From Nonomuraea coxensis DSM 45129 (lineage in GTDB: Bacteria; Actinomycetota; Actinomycetes; Streptosporangiales; Streptosporangiaceae), in assembly GCF_019397265.1 (NCBI RefSeq), contig NZ_CP068985.1, positions 2,026,501 through 2,090,500 on the forward strand: a stretch of DNA of 64,000 nucleotides. Direction: 5' to 3'. The translations under genes and the position numbers were made by a program. Positions 34,791 to 45,652 of this stretch are shown piece after piece. The stretch's first letter is position 1. Every line of letters begins with the position of its first letter. The notes beneath the pieces were generated by a model. It ran no database searches and had not been told where the DNA came from. It was given only the letters and a program-made list of their open reading frames with translations.

Positions 34791-35818
34791 CGCCCGACGT
34801 ACGTGACCGGGCCGGCCGGCCGCCGGGCACCCGGGCGGGTGCGGGCTGCGGCATCCCGGAGAGCGCGTGGAACCGGGCGCTGCGGCTGATCGACTCGGCC
34901 GACGAGATCGGGCTGGCCTGCCACGTCACGCCCGACGGCGACGCGCTCGGCTCCATGCTGGCCGTGGCGTTCACGCTGCGCGCCATGGGCAAGCGGGTGA
35001 GCGCGTCGTTCGGAGACCGGCACTTCGCGGTGCCGCGCCTGCTGCGGTTCCTGCCCGGCCAGGAGATGCTGGTGCCGCCGGCCGAGTTCCCCGCCGCGCC
35101 CGAGCTGGTGATCACCTTCGACTCCTCGACGTTCGAGCGGCTGGGGCTGCTCAGCGGCAACACCGCGCGGGCGGCCGAGGTCATCGTGGTCGACCACCAT
35201 CCGGCCGGCGCCGGGTTCGGCACGCTCGGCCTCGTCGATCCTCACGCCGCCGCCACGGCGATGCTGGCCGAGCAGCTCATCTACCGGCTCGGCGGGCGGC
35301 TCGACCGCGACATCGCCACGTGCCTCTACGCGGGCCTGGTCACCGACACCGGCTCGTTCCGCTACTCGTCCACGACCCCGGCCGTGCACCAGATGGCGGC
35401 CCGGCTGGTCGCGACGGGGCTGCGCACCGACGAGATCGCCCGCGAGCTGTGGGACCGCTCGCCGTTCGCCTACCTCAAGGTGCTGGCGGCGGCGCTCGAC
35501 CGGGTGCGGCTGGAGGACGGCCTGGTCTGGACGTACGTCACCCGGGTCGACCGGGCCGCGTACGGGCTCCCGTACGTGGAGATCGAGGGCATCATCGACG
35601 TCGTGCGCCGCACCGACGAGGCCGAGGTGGCGGTCGTGCTCAAGGAGGACGACGAGGGCGCCTGGCAGGTGTCCACCAGGTCCAAGGGCGCCGTCGACGT
35701 GGGGGCCGCGTGCGCGGCCCTCGGCGGCGGCGGCCATCACAACGCGGCCGGCTACACCTCGCACGACGGCGTCGAGGACACCATGGCCGCACTCAGGCGA
35801 GAGCTGGGAAAGGCGTAG
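34787..35818 (+). CDS. nrnA: DHH/DHHA1 phosphoesterase, NrnA-like
   Basis: 343 aa. DGDALGS (metal ligands), [17 protein letters not shown] (DHH) and the DHHA1 end [14 protein letters not shown]. Hydrolyses oligoribonucleotides of a few nt and/or pAp. GTG start overlaps rbfA TGA; 3' end abuts truB with no gap. Confidence 0.88.
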   Translation: MTPDVRDRAGRPPGTRAGAGCGIPESAWNRALRLIDSADEIGLACHVTPDGDALGSMLAVAFTLRAMGKRVSASFGDRHFAVPRLLRFLPGQEMLVPPAEFPAAPELVITFDSSTFERLGLLSGNTARAAEVIVVDHHPAGAGFGTLGLVDPHAAATAMLAEQLIYRLGGRLDRDIATCLYAGLVTDTGSFRYSSTTPAVHQMAARLVATGLRTDEIARELWDRSPFAYLKVLAAALDRVRLEDGLVWTYVTRVDRAAYGLPYVEIEGIIDVVRRTDEAEVAVVLKEDDEGAWQVSTRSKGAVDVGAACAALGGGGHHNAAGYTSHDGVEDTMAALRRELGKA

Positions 35819-36688
35819 ATGGCCGAGAGCGGTCTGATCATCGTCGACAAGCCGGGCGAGTGGACCTCCCATGACGTGGTGGCCAGGATGCGGCGCCTGT
35901 CGGGCACCCGCCGCGTGGGCCACGCCGGCACGCTCGACCCGATGGCGACGGGCGTGCTGGTGGTCGGCGTGGAGAAGGCCACCCGGCTGCTCGGTCACCT
36001 GACGCTGACCGAGAAGGTGTACGAGGCGACCATCCGGCTCGGCGTCACCACCAACACCGACGACGCCGAGGGCGAGGTCACCGCGACCGCCTCGGCGGCC
36101 GGCGTCACCGCGGAGGAGGTCCGCAAGGGCGTCGAGGCGCTGACGGGCCCCATCATGCAGGTGCCGCCGCAGGTCAGCGCCATCAAGGTCAACGGGCGGC
36201 GGGCCTACAAGAAGGCCCGCGCGGGCGAGGAGGTCGAGCTGGCCGCCCGGCCGGTCACGGTGCGGGCCTTCGACGTGCTCGGCGTGCGCGCCCACGACGA
36301 CGTGGTCGACGTGGACGCCGTCGTCACCTGCTCCAGCGGCACCTACATCCGCTCGCTGGCCCGCGACCTCGGGGCCGGGCTCGGCGTCGGCGGCCATCTG
36401 ACGCGGCTGCGCCGCACCCGCGTCGGCCCGTACGACGTGTCGCAGGCGCGGACGCTCGACGAGCTCGCCGAGCGGTGCGTGATCCTGCCCATCGGGGAGG
36501 CGGTCGCCGCGGCGTTCCCGCGCCGCGACGTCACCGCGGAGGAGGCGAGGACCGTCGGCCACGGCGGCCGGTTGCCCGCCGCCGGGCTGGGCGACGGGCC
36601 GATCGGCGTGTTCGGCCCGGACGGCACGCTGCTGGCGCTGGTCGAGGAGCAGGGCCGGACGGCCAGGCCGATCGCGGTCTTCGTCTAG
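35819..36688 (+). CDS. truB: tRNA pseudouridine(55) synthase TruB
   Basis: 289 aa. Catalytic Asp in GHAGTLDPMATGVL, KVYEATIRLG, CSSGTYIRSLARDLG; C-terminal PUA-like domain. Makes pseudouridine 55 in the T-loop of tRNAs. The TAG stop lies in a CTAG shared with the convergent methyltransferase gene. Confidence 0.94.
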   Translation: MAESGLIIVDKPGEWTSHDVVARMRRLSGTRRVGHAGTLDPMATGVLVVGVEKATRLLGHLTLTEKVYEATIRLGVTTNTDDAEGEVTATASAAGVTAEEVRKGVEALTGPIMQVPPQVSAIKVNGRRAYKKARAGEEVELAARPVTVRAFDVLGVRAHDDVVDVDAVVTCSSGTYIRSLARDLGAGLGVGGHLTRLRRTRVGPYDVSQARTLDELAERCVILPIGEAVAAAFPRRDVTAEEARTVGHGGRLPAAGLGDGPIGVFGPDGTLLALVEEQGRTARPIAVFV

Positions 36689-37719
36689 GAAGGCTTGGCG
36701 GCGACGATGACGTCGCGCACGATCGCCTGGTCCACCCAGTGCTCGAAGTCGGGGTAGTCCATGACCCGCAGGCCGGCGGCGGTCAGGATGGCGGCGAGCT
36801 CCTCGCGCTTGCCGCCGTAGGTGTTCCAGGCGATGCCCATGGCGCCGCCGGGCCGCAGCAGCTCCGCCCAGACCGGCACCGCCTGGCGCAGCAGCTCCAG
36901 CGGGCTGCGTGACAGCCCCGAGCCGCCCCTGCTGCCGTGCTGGACGCCGTAGGGCGCGTCGGTCACCACCAGGTCGAACGAGCGCGGCTTGAAGAACTCC
37001 CTGCTCCGGAGCGTGTCGGCGTTGACCACGGCGAGGTGCTGCACGTCGCCGGCCTTGACCGCCTCCTTCGACAGCCCGAACGTGACGTTGAGCCGCCGCC
37101 CGGCCAGCGCCCGCTCGCGGCGCACCGGCACGACCTCGGCGGTGTGCTTGAGCCGCTTGTTGCGCAGCCAGGTCTTGATGAAGCCGGTGTAGGCCTCGAA
37201 GTCCTTGGCGTCGACGTCGAGGCCGTAGGCGTCGTAGCCGTACATGAGGGCCTGGTTGAGGGTGGTGCCCCGGCCGCAGAGCGGGTCGAACACCGACAGC
37301 CGCTCGCCGAGGCCCTTGCCCGAGGCCAGCGCGGTGACGTTGAGCAGCAGCTTGGTGAAGTGCTCGTTGGTCTTGCCGGCGTATTTCTGGATGGTGATGA
37401 GGTCGCTGCTCAGCCGGTCGAGCGGCCGCACCGGCAGCGGGCGCAGCAGCGGCTCGCCCTTCTCCTCGCCCTCGACGGCGAAGAGCGCGTAGACCGACGA
37501 CAGGTTGGACAGCAGCGCGACGTCCCACTCCGCGAGCGGCGCGGCCGTCTCGAACGTCACGTAGGGGACGCCGCCGAACGCGTGCTCCTCGCTCCCGGAC
37601 GGCTCCGCCCGCAGCCCGCGCGCGCCGAAGACGGCCAGCTCGCTCCTCGTCAGCCGCACGGAGCTGTCGGCGTAGACCCGGTTGAACGCCGGCAGGATCA
37701 GAAGCGCGTATCGAGGCAT
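36685..37719 (-). CDS. Trm11-like RNA/DNA methyltransferase
   Basis: 344 aa. N-terminal THUMP-like region (YALLILPAFNRVY, FGARGLRAEPSG), SAM-binding DPLCGRGTTLNQALMYGYDAYGLD and catalytic VVTDAPYG, a DPPY-like motif with Ala in place of the first Pro. Probably methylates a guanine N2 in tRNA. On the opposite strand within the translation operon; its stop overlaps truB's by 4 bp. Confidence 0.72.
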   Translation of the reverse strand: MPRYALLILPAFNRVYADSSVRLTRSELAVFGARGLRAEPSGSEEHAFGGVPYVTFETAAPLAEWDVALLSNLSSVYALFAVEGEEKGEPLLRPLPVRPLDRLSSDLITIQKYAGKTNEHFTKLLLNVTALASGKGLGERLSVFDPLCGRGTTLNQALMYGYDAYGLDVDAKDFEAYTGFIKTWLRNKRLKHTAEVVPVRRERALAGRRLNVTFGLSKEAVKAGDVQHLAVVNADTLRSREFFKPRSFDLVVTDAPYGVQHGSRGGSGLSRSPLELLRQAVPVWAELLRPGGAMGIAWNTYGGKREELAAILTAAGLRVMDYPDFEHWVDQAIVRDVIVAAKPS

Positions 37720-37800
37720 GATGGCCGAGTGTAGCCCCCTCGGTTGGAGGTCACGGCCAGGCGCGTGGCAGGCTTGTGGGGTTCGGTTTGCGACGAGCGA

Positions 37801-38727
37801 ATGGGGTCCGGCGTGCAGGGTTCGGGTAGGTCTGTCGTCACCGTCGGCGTGTACGACGGGGTGCACCGGGGCCACCAGCGGGTCATCGGGCGGGCCGTGG
37901 CCGTCGCGCGCGAGCGTGGGCTGCCCGCCGTGGCCGTCACCTTCGAGCCGCATCCCGACGAGGTCGTGCGCCCCGGGACGCGCCCGGCCCGGCTGACCGG
38001 CGCCCGGCGGCGCGCCGAGCTGCTGCGCGTGCTCGGCGTGGACGACGTCGAGGTGGTGCCGTTCACGCTGGAGCTGTCGCGCGCCAGCGCGGCCGAGTTC
38101 GCGCAGACGGTGCTGGCCGAGCGGCTGCGGGCGGCGGTCGTGGTCGTGGGGGAGGGGTTCGCCTTCGGGCGGGACGCCGGCGGCGACGTCGAGACTCTGC
38201 GCGCGCTGGGCGACAAGTACGACTTCACCGTCGAGGTCATGCCCCGGGTGACCGGCGTGTCCTCGACCGGCGTCCGTGAGCGCATCGCGGCCGGCGACGT
38301 CGAGGGCGCGGCGGAGCTGCTCGGCCGCCCGCACCGGGTGGAGGGCGTGGTGGTCCGCGGCTACCAGCGGGGCCGGCAGCTCGGCTTCCCCACCGCCAAC
38401 GTCGAGACGCCCCCGCATACCGCGATCCCGGCCGACGGCGTCTACGCCGGCTGGCTGGAGTGCGTGCCCGTGGCCAACCTGCCCGAGCTCTACCCCGGCG
38501 AGCGGTGGCCCGCGGCCATCTCGGTCGGCACCAACCCGACGTTCGAGGGGGTGCCGCGCACGGTGGAGGCGTACGCGCTGGACCGCGACGACCTGGAGCT
38601 CTACGGCGCGCACGTGGCGGTCGACTTCGCCGCCCGGCTGCGCGGCAACACCCGCTTCGAGTCGATCGAGGCGCTGGTCGAGCAGATCCAGGCGGACGTC
38701 GAGGCCGCCCGCCGGCTGACCGGGTGA
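37801..38727 (+). CDS. ribF: bifunctional riboflavin kinase/FAD synthetase
   Basis: 308 aa. N-terminal FAD synthetase (GVYDGVHRGHQRVI, VTFEPHPDEVV, VVVGEGFAFGRDAGG, SSTGVRERI) and C-terminal flavokinase (GYQRGRQLGFPTANVE, ISVGTNPTFEG). Converts riboflavin to FMN and FAD. ATG 37801 chosen; GTG 37813 also plausible. No FMN riboswitch seen upstream. Confidence 0.93.
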   Translation: MGSGVQGSGRSVVTVGVYDGVHRGHQRVIGRAVAVARERGLPAVAVTFEPHPDEVVRPGTRPARLTGARRRAELLRVLGVDDVEVVPFTLELSRASAAEFAQTVLAERLRAAVVVVGEGFAFGRDAGGDVETLRALGDKYDFTVEVMPRVTGVSSTGVRERIAAGDVEGAAELLGRPHRVEGVVVRGYQRGRQLGFPTANVETPPHTAIPADGVYAGWLECVPVANLPELYPGERWPAAISVGTNPTFEGVPRTVEAYALDRDDLELYGAHVAVDFAARLRGNTRFESIEALVEQIQADVEAARRLTG

Positions 38728-38907
38728 GGCTCCGGCGCGGCGTCCACCCGAGCACGGGGTGCGGGATGGTAGCCTTGCATGTCGGCTCTGTGACGGCAGC
38801 GCTTGCGCGCGTTCGCCCACGTCGGCCATCCACGCGGCGACTGTAGGCACGCACGGTCGTTCGCGCTTTTGTCACATTCCCGCGTGCCCGAAGATAGAAG
38901 GAGAGCC

Positions 38908-39177
38908 GTGTCCCTCGACACCGCTGCCAAGAAGACCATCATCAGCGAGTACGCGACCGCCGAAGGCGACACGGGCTCGCCCGAGGTGCAGATCGCGCTG
39001 CTCAGCAAGCGCATCAGCGAGCTGACCGAGCACCTCAAGACGCACAAGCACGACCACCACAGCCGTCGCGGCCTGCTGCTGCTCGTCGGCCGTCGGCGCC
39101 GCCTGCTGAAGTACCTGCAGAAGGTCGACATCCAGCGTTACCGGACGCTCATCGAGCGCCTCGGTCTGCGCCGATAA
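38908..39177 (+). CDS. rpsO: 30S ribosomal protein S15
   Basis: 89 aa, full length. [42 protein letters not shown] and [15 protein letters not shown] start with AAGGAGAG upstream, preceded by a ~180-bp leader that may hold its promoter. Followed by a strong terminator. Confidence 0.97.
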   Translation: MSLDTAAKKTIISEYATAEGDTGSPEVQIALLSKRISELTEHLKTHKHDHHSRRGLLLLVGRRRRLLKYLQKVDIQRYRTLIERLGLRR

Positions 39178-39182
39178 CATGA

Positions 39183-39210
39183 GAAGGGAGCGGCGCGCGC
39201 CGCTCCCTTC
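39183..39210 (+). terminator. rpsO terminator
   Basis: Perfect 28-nt palindrome GAAGGGAGCGGCGC / GCGCCGCTCCCTTC followed by TTC, 5 bp after the stop codon. Confidence 0.88.
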
Positions 39211-39472
39211 TTCATAGGAGCAGAGCAACGGCGTGAGGCGCGTGGCGAGATGAAATCAGCCCCGCGCCTGACGTACAACTGAAGATCCGAGACACACAGC
39301 CCCCGCGTCCGCTCAGCACCATGCGACCCGCGACGCCTGCGGGCCGGTCCTCGGTAGTGGCTTCCGGTAAGAACGCACGTGACCGGGCGCTTCGATCGAA
39401 GACCGGCGCTGCACCTAACGAGGGTGCCGGTGAGAAAAAGGGCGCGGGAGACCGACCACAAGGAGGTCCCCC

Positions 39473-41818
39473 GTGGAGGGTGTCCACACCGCTGAAGCCG
39501 TCATTGACAACGGCTCTTTCGGCACGCGCACGATCCGGTTCGAGACCGGTCGCCTCGCGCGGCAGGCGGCCGGGTCCGCGGTCGCCTATCTCGACAACGA
39601 GACGATGGTCCTGTCGGCCACCACGGCCTCCAAGACCCCGAAGGAACAGTTCGACTTCTTCCCGCTGACGGTCGACGTCGAGGAGCGCATGTACGCGGCG
39701 GGCCGCATCCCCGGCTCGTTCTTCCGCCGTGAGGGCCGGCCGTCCGAGGACGCCATCCTCACCTGCCGCCTGATCGACCGGCCGCTGCGCCCGTCGTTCG
39801 TCAAGGGGCTGCGCAACGAGGTGCAGGTCGTCGCCACCATCATGGCGCTGCACCCCGACCACCTCTACGACGTGGTCGCCATCAACGCCGCGTCCCTGTC
39901 CACGCAGCTCGCCGGGCTGCCGTTCTCCGGCCCGATCGGCGGCGTGCGGGTCGCGCTGATCGACGGCCAGTGGGTCGCCTTCCCGACCCACCCCGAGCTG
40001 GAGCGGGCCACGTTCGACATGGTCGTGGCCGGCCGGGTGCTGTCCGACGGCGACGTCGCGATCATGATGGTCGAGGCCGAGTCCACCAAGGACACGCTCA
40101 AGCTGGTCGCCGAGGGCGCGGTCGCGCCCACCGAGGAGGCCGTGGCGCAGGGCCTGGAGGCCGCGAAGCCGTTCATCAAGGTGCTGTGCGAGGCGCAGTC
40201 GCGCATCGCGCAGGTCGCGGCCAAGGAGACGGCCGAATACCCGGTCTTCCTCGACTACCAGGACGACACCTACGCCGCCGTCGAGGCCGCGATCAAGAAC
40301 GAGCTGGCCGCCGCGCTCACCATCGCCGGCAAGCAGGAGCGCGAGAACGAGCTCGACAAGGTCAAGGCGCTGGCCGCGGAGAAGCTGCTGCCCGAGTTCG
40401 AGGGCCGCGAGAAGGAGATCGGCGCCGCCTTCCGCGCCGTGATGAAGAAGCTCATGCGCGCCCGGGTCATCAGCGAGGGCGTGCGCATCGACGGCCGCGG
40501 CACCAAGGACATCCGCGAGCTGTCCGCCGAGGTCCACGTGGTGCCGCGGGTGCACGGCTCGGCGCTGTTCGAGCGTGGCGAGACCCAGATCATGGGCATC
40601 ACCACCCTCAACATGCTGCGCATGGAGCAGGTCATCGACACGCTCAACCCCGACCGCACCAAGCGCTACATGCACAACTACAACTTCCCGCCCTACTCCA
40701 CCGGCGAGACCGGCCGCGTGGGCTCGCCCAAGCGGCGCGAGATCGGTCACGGCGCGCTGGCCGAGCGGGCGCTGATCCCCGTGCTGCCGACGCGCGAGGA
40801 GTTCCCCTACGCCATCCGCCAGGTCTCCGAGGCGCTCAGCTCCAACGGCTCGACCTCGATGGGCTCGGTCTGCGCCTCGACGATGTCGCTGCTGGACGCC
40901 GGCGTGCCGCTCAAGGAGATGGTCGCGGGCATCGCGATGGGCCTGATCGGCGAGGGCGACGCCTACGTCACGCTCACCGACATCCTCGGCGCCGAGGACG
41001 CCATGGGCGACATGGACTTCAAGGTCGCCGGCACCCGTGACGTCATCACCGCCCTGCAGCTCGACACCAAGCTCGACGGCATCCCCGCCTCCGTGCTGGC
41101 CGGCGCGCTCAAGCAGGCCAAGGGCGCCCGCCTGGCGATCCTCGACGTCATGCAGGAGGCCATCGACCGGCCGGCCGAGATGAACCCGACCGCGCCGCGC
41201 ATCATCACGATCAAGGTCCCGGTCGACAAGATCGGCGAGGTCATCGGCCCGAAGGGCAAGATGATCAACCAGATCCAGGACGACACGGGCGCCGAGATCA
41301 CCATCGAGGACGACGGCACGATCTACATCGGCGCCACCGACGGCCCGGCCGCCGAGGCGGCCCGGTCGGCGATCAACGCCATCGCCAACCCGCACATGCC
41401 GGAGGTCGGCGAGCGCTACCTCGGCACGGTCGTCAAGATCGCCGCGTTCGGCGCGTTCGTCTCGCTCATGCCCGGCAAGGACGGCCTGCTGCACGTCTCG
41501 CAGATCCGCAAGCTGCACGGCGGCAAGCGGATCGAGAACGTCGAGGACGTCATGAGCGTCGGCGAGAAGGTCCAGGTCGAGATCGCCGAGATCGACGGCC
41601 GGGGCAAGCTGTCCCTGGTGCCGGTCGAGGTCATCGAGAAGGAGGCCGCCGAGCGCGAGGCCAAGGCCGCCACGGCCGAGGGCGACGAGGGCGAGGCCCC
41701 CCAGGCCGACGCGGACGCCGGGCCCGCCGAGGACCGGTCGGAGCGCCCGCGCCGCACCCGCACCCGCGTGCGCACCCGCGGTTCGGCCAACGGCGAGGGG
41801 GACGACCGAAACTCGTGA
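39473..41818 (+). CDS. pnp: polyribonucleotide nucleotidyltransferase
   Basis: 781 aa. Two RNase PH domains ([37 protein letters not shown]...[11 protein letters not shown]), KH domain ([18 protein letters not shown]) and S1 domain ([20 protein letters not shown]), then an Arg/Asp-rich tail. 3'-5' phosphorolytic RNase and, in actinomycetes, RNA 3' polymerase. GTG with AAGGAGG upstream. Ends overlapping the protease gene by 4 bp. Confidence 0.96.
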   Translation: MEGVHTAEAVIDNGSFGTRTIRFETGRLARQAAGSAVAYLDNETMVLSATTASKTPKEQFDFFPLTVDVEERMYAAGRIPGSFFRREGRPSEDAILTCRLIDRPLRPSFVKGLRNEVQVVATIMALHPDHLYDVVAINAASLSTQLAGLPFSGPIGGVRVALIDGQWVAFPTHPELERATFDMVVAGRVLSDGDVAIMMVEAESTKDTLKLVAEGAVAPTEEAVAQGLEAAKPFIKVLCEAQSRIAQVAAKETAEYPVFLDYQDDTYAAVEAAIKNELAAALTIAGKQERENELDKVKALAAEKLLPEFEGREKEIGAAFRAVMKKLMRARVISEGVRIDGRGTKDIRELSAEVHVVPRVHGSALFERGETQIMGITTLNMLRMEQVIDTLNPDRTKRYMHNYNFPPYSTGETGRVGSPKRREIGHGALAERALIPVLPTREEFPYAIRQVSEALSSNGSTSMGSVCASTMSLLDAGVPLKEMVAGIAMGLIGEGDAYVTLTDILGAEDAMGDMDFKVAGTRDVITALQLDTKLDGIPASVLAGALKQAKGARLAILDVMQEAIDRPAEMNPTAPRIITIKVPVDKIGEVIGPKGKMINQIQDDTGAEITIEDDGTIYIGATDGPAAEAARSAINAIANPHMPEVGERYLGTVVKIAAFGAFVSLMPGKDGLLHVSQIRKLHGGKRIENVEDVMSVGEKVQVEIAEIDGRGKLSLVPVEVIEKEAAEREAKAATAEGDEGEAPQADADAGPAEDRSERPRRTRTRVRTRGSANGEGDDRNS

Positions 41819-43125
41819 AAACCACCACGCTGCACCCCGGCAAGGACGGAGCCGGGGAAGTCAAGCGCACCGTCCTCCCCGGTGGGCTGCGTGTGGTGAC
41901 CGAGACCATGCCGACCGTGCGTAGCGTCGCGGTCGGCATGTGGGTCGGCATCGGCTCACGGGACGAGGCCCCCGAGCACATGGGGGCCACCCACTTCCTC
42001 GAACACCTGCTGTTCAAGGGCACCCCCACGCGGGACGCGATGGAGATCTCGGCCTCCGTCGAGGGCATCGGCGGCGAGATCAACGCCTTCACCGCCAAGG
42101 AATACACCTGCTACTACGCGCGGGTGCTCGACGAGGACCTGCCGATCGCGGTCGACGTCCTCGCCGACGTGGTGACCAGCTCGCTGGTGGCCGAGGACGA
42201 CGTGGAGTCCGAGCGCGGCGTGATCCTGGAGGAGATCGCCATGCACGACGACGACCCGTCGGACGTCGTGCACGAGCAGTTCGCCGCCGCGCTCTACGGC
42301 GACTCGCCGATCGGCCGGCCCATCCTCGGCACGGTCGAGTCGATCAACGCGCTCGGGCGCGAGCGCATCGCCGAGTACTACCACCGCTACTACCGGCCGC
42401 GCCGCACGGTCGTCTCCGTGGCCGGCAACATCCGGCACGAGGACGTCGTCGAGCTGGTCGCGCGGGCGTACGAGCGGGCCGGCGCGCTGAGCGGCCCCGC
42501 CGAGTACGAGCCGCCGCGCACCAGCGGCCCCGGCGCGGACCCGCGCTCCGGCGTCCGGGTGCTCGACCGGCCCACCGAGCAGGCCAACCTGGTGCTCGGC
42601 ACCACCGGCCTGGCCCGCACCGACGACCGCCGCTTCGCGCTGGGCGTGCTCAACGCGGCGCTCGGCGGCGGCATGTCGTCGCGGCTGTTCCAGGAGATCA
42701 GGGAGAAGCGCGGCCTCGCGTACTCCGCCTACAGCTACACCTCCGGCTACGCGGACACCGGGCAGTTCGGCATCTACGTCGGCTGCCTGCCGACGAAGAT
42801 CGACGACGTGCTCAAGATCTGCCGGGACGAGGTGGCCCGGGTGGTCGCCGAGGGGCTGAGCGAGGAGGAGATCGGGCGCGGCAAGGGCCAGATGCGCGGC
42901 GGCCTGGTGCTCGGGCTTGAGGACACCGGCTCGCGCATGTCCAGGATCGGCAAGAACGAGCTCGTCTACGAGGAGCTCATGTCGGTGGACGAGGTGCTGG
43001 CCCGCATCGAGGCGGTCACCTCGGAGGAGATCGACGCGATCGCCCGTGACGTGCTCAACCGGCCGCTCACGCTCGCCGTGATCGGCCCGTACGGCGACAA
43101 GGACTTCACCGACGCCATCCGCTGA
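41815..43125 (+). CDS. M16 family zinc protease
   Basis: 436 aa. Inverted zinc motif HFLEH with downstream Glu (about residues 62-66; [14 protein letters not shown]), then C-terminal non-catalytic M16 half ([29 protein letters not shown]). Cytosolic or processing peptidase of the PqqL/mitochondrial MPP type; conserved next to pnp in actinomycetes. GTG overlaps pnp TGA. Confidence 0.9.
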   Translation: MKTTTLHPGKDGAGEVKRTVLPGGLRVVTETMPTVRSVAVGMWVGIGSRDEAPEHMGATHFLEHLLFKGTPTRDAMEISASVEGIGGEINAFTAKEYTCYYARVLDEDLPIAVDVLADVVTSSLVAEDDVESERGVILEEIAMHDDDPSDVVHEQFAAALYGDSPIGRPILGTVESINALGRERIAEYYHRYYRPRRTVVSVAGNIRHEDVVELVARAYERAGALSGPAEYEPPRTSGPGADPRSGVRVLDRPTEQANLVLGTTGLARTDDRRFALGVLNAALGGGMSSRLFQEIREKRGLAYSAYSYTSGYADTGQFGIYVGCLPTKIDDVLKICRDEVARVVAEGLSEEEIGRGKGQMRGGLVLGLEDTGSRMSRIGKNELVYEELMSVDEVLARIEAVTSEEIDAIARDVLNRPLTLAVIGPYGDKDFTDAIR

Positions 43126-43135
43126 ACGGCGGCGC

Positions 43136-43164
43136 ACGGCCCTCGCGCCCGGCGCGGGGGCCGT
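43136..43164 (+). terminator. hairpin after M16 protease gene
   Basis: ACGGCCC-T-CGCG / CGCG-G-GGGCCGT, 12-pair stem with a 5-nt loop. Confidence 0.7.
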
Positions 43165-43182
43165 TCGCGTGCCTTGGGATAG

Positions 43183-43929
<747 letters not shown>

Positions 43930-43947
43930 CCCGCACGGCCGCACGAC

Positions 43948-43977
43948 GTGCCCACCAGTTGATGGGCCGGTGGGCAC
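43948..43977 (+). terminator. dapB terminator
   Basis: GTGCCCACC / GGTGGGCAC 9-bp stem with a 12-nt loop, 18 bp after the dapB stop. Confidence 0.75.
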
Positions 43978-44076
43978 GCCGTGAGGAGAGGGTCCCGGCT
44001 CCGCACAGCCGGGCCTACGATCATCCACACTAATAACGGCGGGCGCGATCGGCCCGAAGGATGAGATCGTGTCGTC

Positions 44077-44559
44077 ATGGTGCGATGGGCTGATCCGGAG
44101 GAGCTCCCCGGTCTGGTGCCGGTCGAGCTGGCCGCCGACCGTCTCTTCGAGCAGGTCGGCATCACGTTCCCGCCGGGCACGACGATGATCGAGGAGGCCG
44201 GCGATCCCGGGCTGGTCCTGGTCGAGGGCGTGCCGCCGGCCGGTTTCGCGCTGATGGGCCACGTGGACGGGCACCTTCATCTCGACCAGCTCGCGGTGCA
44301 TCCGGAGAGCATGCGCCGCGGCATCGGCGGGCGGCTCGTGACGGCCGTCCTCGACCACGCCCGCGCGATCGGCGTCCCGCGCGTGACGCTGACCACCTAT
44401 CGGGACGTCCCGTGGAACGCCCCCTGGTACGCCCGCCACGGCTTCGCCGTCCTCCCCGGGGAGGAGTGGGGGCCGGAGCTGCGCGCGCTGGTGGAGCACG
44501 AGCGCGCGCTGGGCCTGGAGGTCGCGCCCCGCGTCGTGATGGCCGCCGCCACCCGCTGA
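44077..44559 (+). CDS. GNAT-family N-acetyltransferase
   Basis: 160 aa. HLHLDQLAVHPESMRRGIGGRLV holds the acetyl-CoA R-R-G-I-G-G loop; LTTYRDVPWNAPWYARHGF is the typical C-terminal strand-helix. Substrate unknown. Confidence 0.85.
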   Translation: MVRWADPEELPGLVPVELAADRLFEQVGITFPPGTTMIEEAGDPGLVLVEGVPPAGFALMGHVDGHLHLDQLAVHPESMRRGIGGRLVTAVLDHARAIGVPRVTLTTYRDVPWNAPWYARHGFAVLPGEEWGPELRALVEHERALGLEVAPRVVMAAATR

Positions 44560-44567
44560 GCGGCGCC

Positions 44568-45377
44568 TCAGGGCCGGTGGGCGTCGAACCAGCCGACGGC
44601 GTGGTCCACGGCCGCGCGCAGGGAGAACAGCCGCGCCTCCGCCGCCCCCACCCGCCCCCGCCGCACCGCTCCCGTCCGCTCGAACGCGGCCCCCAGCGCG
44701 GCGAAGTCGCCCGAGTCCAGCTCGACGTCCTCGAACTCGGCCCACCGCCGCCCGTCCCCGTCGTCCACGACCGCCCGGTACGTGCGCCGCGGAGGCCGCC
44801 CGGGGCGGCGGTACTCCGCCAGGTGGAAGGCGGTGCAGCGGTCGTAGCCGACGCCGAGCAGCAGCACGTGGGCGTCGGCGTCGTACAGGCGGGCGAGGGG
44901 GGAGCGCTCGCCGAGCAGGCAGTCCCGCGCGTGCCCGTCGGTGATCTCCGCGGCCCTGGGCCCGACGGCGGCGATCGAGGTGTGCGGGTGCGCGCTGCGC
45001 CGTGCCCCCGGCAGGGTGCGTACGTGTTCGGCGATCACCCCCATGCCCTGGGACGGCGTGGTGGCGGGGTCGAAGACCGGCATGCGCGCGCGGTAGGCGG
45101 CGACCTCCTCGGGCGTCATCCCGGCGACCGCCGCGCGGTACAGGGGCGAGGTGTCGGAGTTCCCGGCGGTGCCGGCGGGGACGGCGAGCGTGCCGCCGTC
45201 GCCGAGCAGCCCGCGCAGGGCCGCCACCACGGTGGCGGCTCCGCCTTCGGTCGGGCCGACGCGGCGCAGCGAGGAGTGGAGCATCACGACCTGCCCGAAA
45301 ACCACCCCAAGAGCTGAAAAATCATGACTTAGGGCGTTGAAGGCATGCATCGGGTACTGAAGGCTCTTAGTAGTCAC
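44568..45377 (-). CDS. AAC(3)-family aminoglycoside N-acetyltransferase-like protein
   Basis: 269 aa. VVMLHSSLRRVG, GGTLAVPAGTAGNSDTSPLY, VFDPATTPSQGMGVIAEHVRTLPGARRSAHP, and LLLGVGYDRCTAFHLAEYR with the catalytic His-like residues follow the AAC(3) fold. May acetylate aminoglycosides or another amine; resistance not proven. Start uncertain: GTG 45377 or ATG 45350, neither with a good ribosome binding site, in AT-richer DNA. Confidence 0.78.
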   Translation of the reverse strand: MTTKSLQYPMHAFNALSHDFSALGVVFGQVVMLHSSLRRVGPTEGGAATVVAALRGLLGDGGTLAVPAGTAGNSDTSPLYRAAVAGMTPEEVAAYRARMPVFDPATTPSQGMGVIAEHVRTLPGARRSAHPHTSIAAVGPRAAEITDGHARDCLLGERSPLARLYDADAHVLLLGVGYDRCTAFHLAEYRRPGRPPRRTYRAVVDDGDGRRWAEFEDVELDSGDFAALGAAFERTGAVRRGRVGAAEARLFSLRAAVDHAVGWFDAHRP

Positions 45378-45652
45378 AAGATAATCCGATCGCGCTCAGA
45401 GGGTGCTGCTCTGGATGTTCGGTCATTCTTGGTCGTTCTGTTGATCATGAAGGGATAAATACCATGCGTACGCCGGTATAGTGACTGACCAGAAGGGGTG
45501 CCTGATGGGTGCGGGGGGACGTTGTCCCCTATACTGCAACGAGTCGCGGCTGGTAAACACCTGGTAAGCAGTCCTATCCCCCAAGTAAGAGGCGGCTTGT
45601 GTCATGCTCGACCGCTCGTGACCGAAAGGTCGGGTTCGAAAAGGCAGGGGGC

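Noticed and set aside
37720..37800. FMN riboswitch before ribF
   Set aside because: Only about 80 bp available and no conserved FMN-aptamer helices seen.
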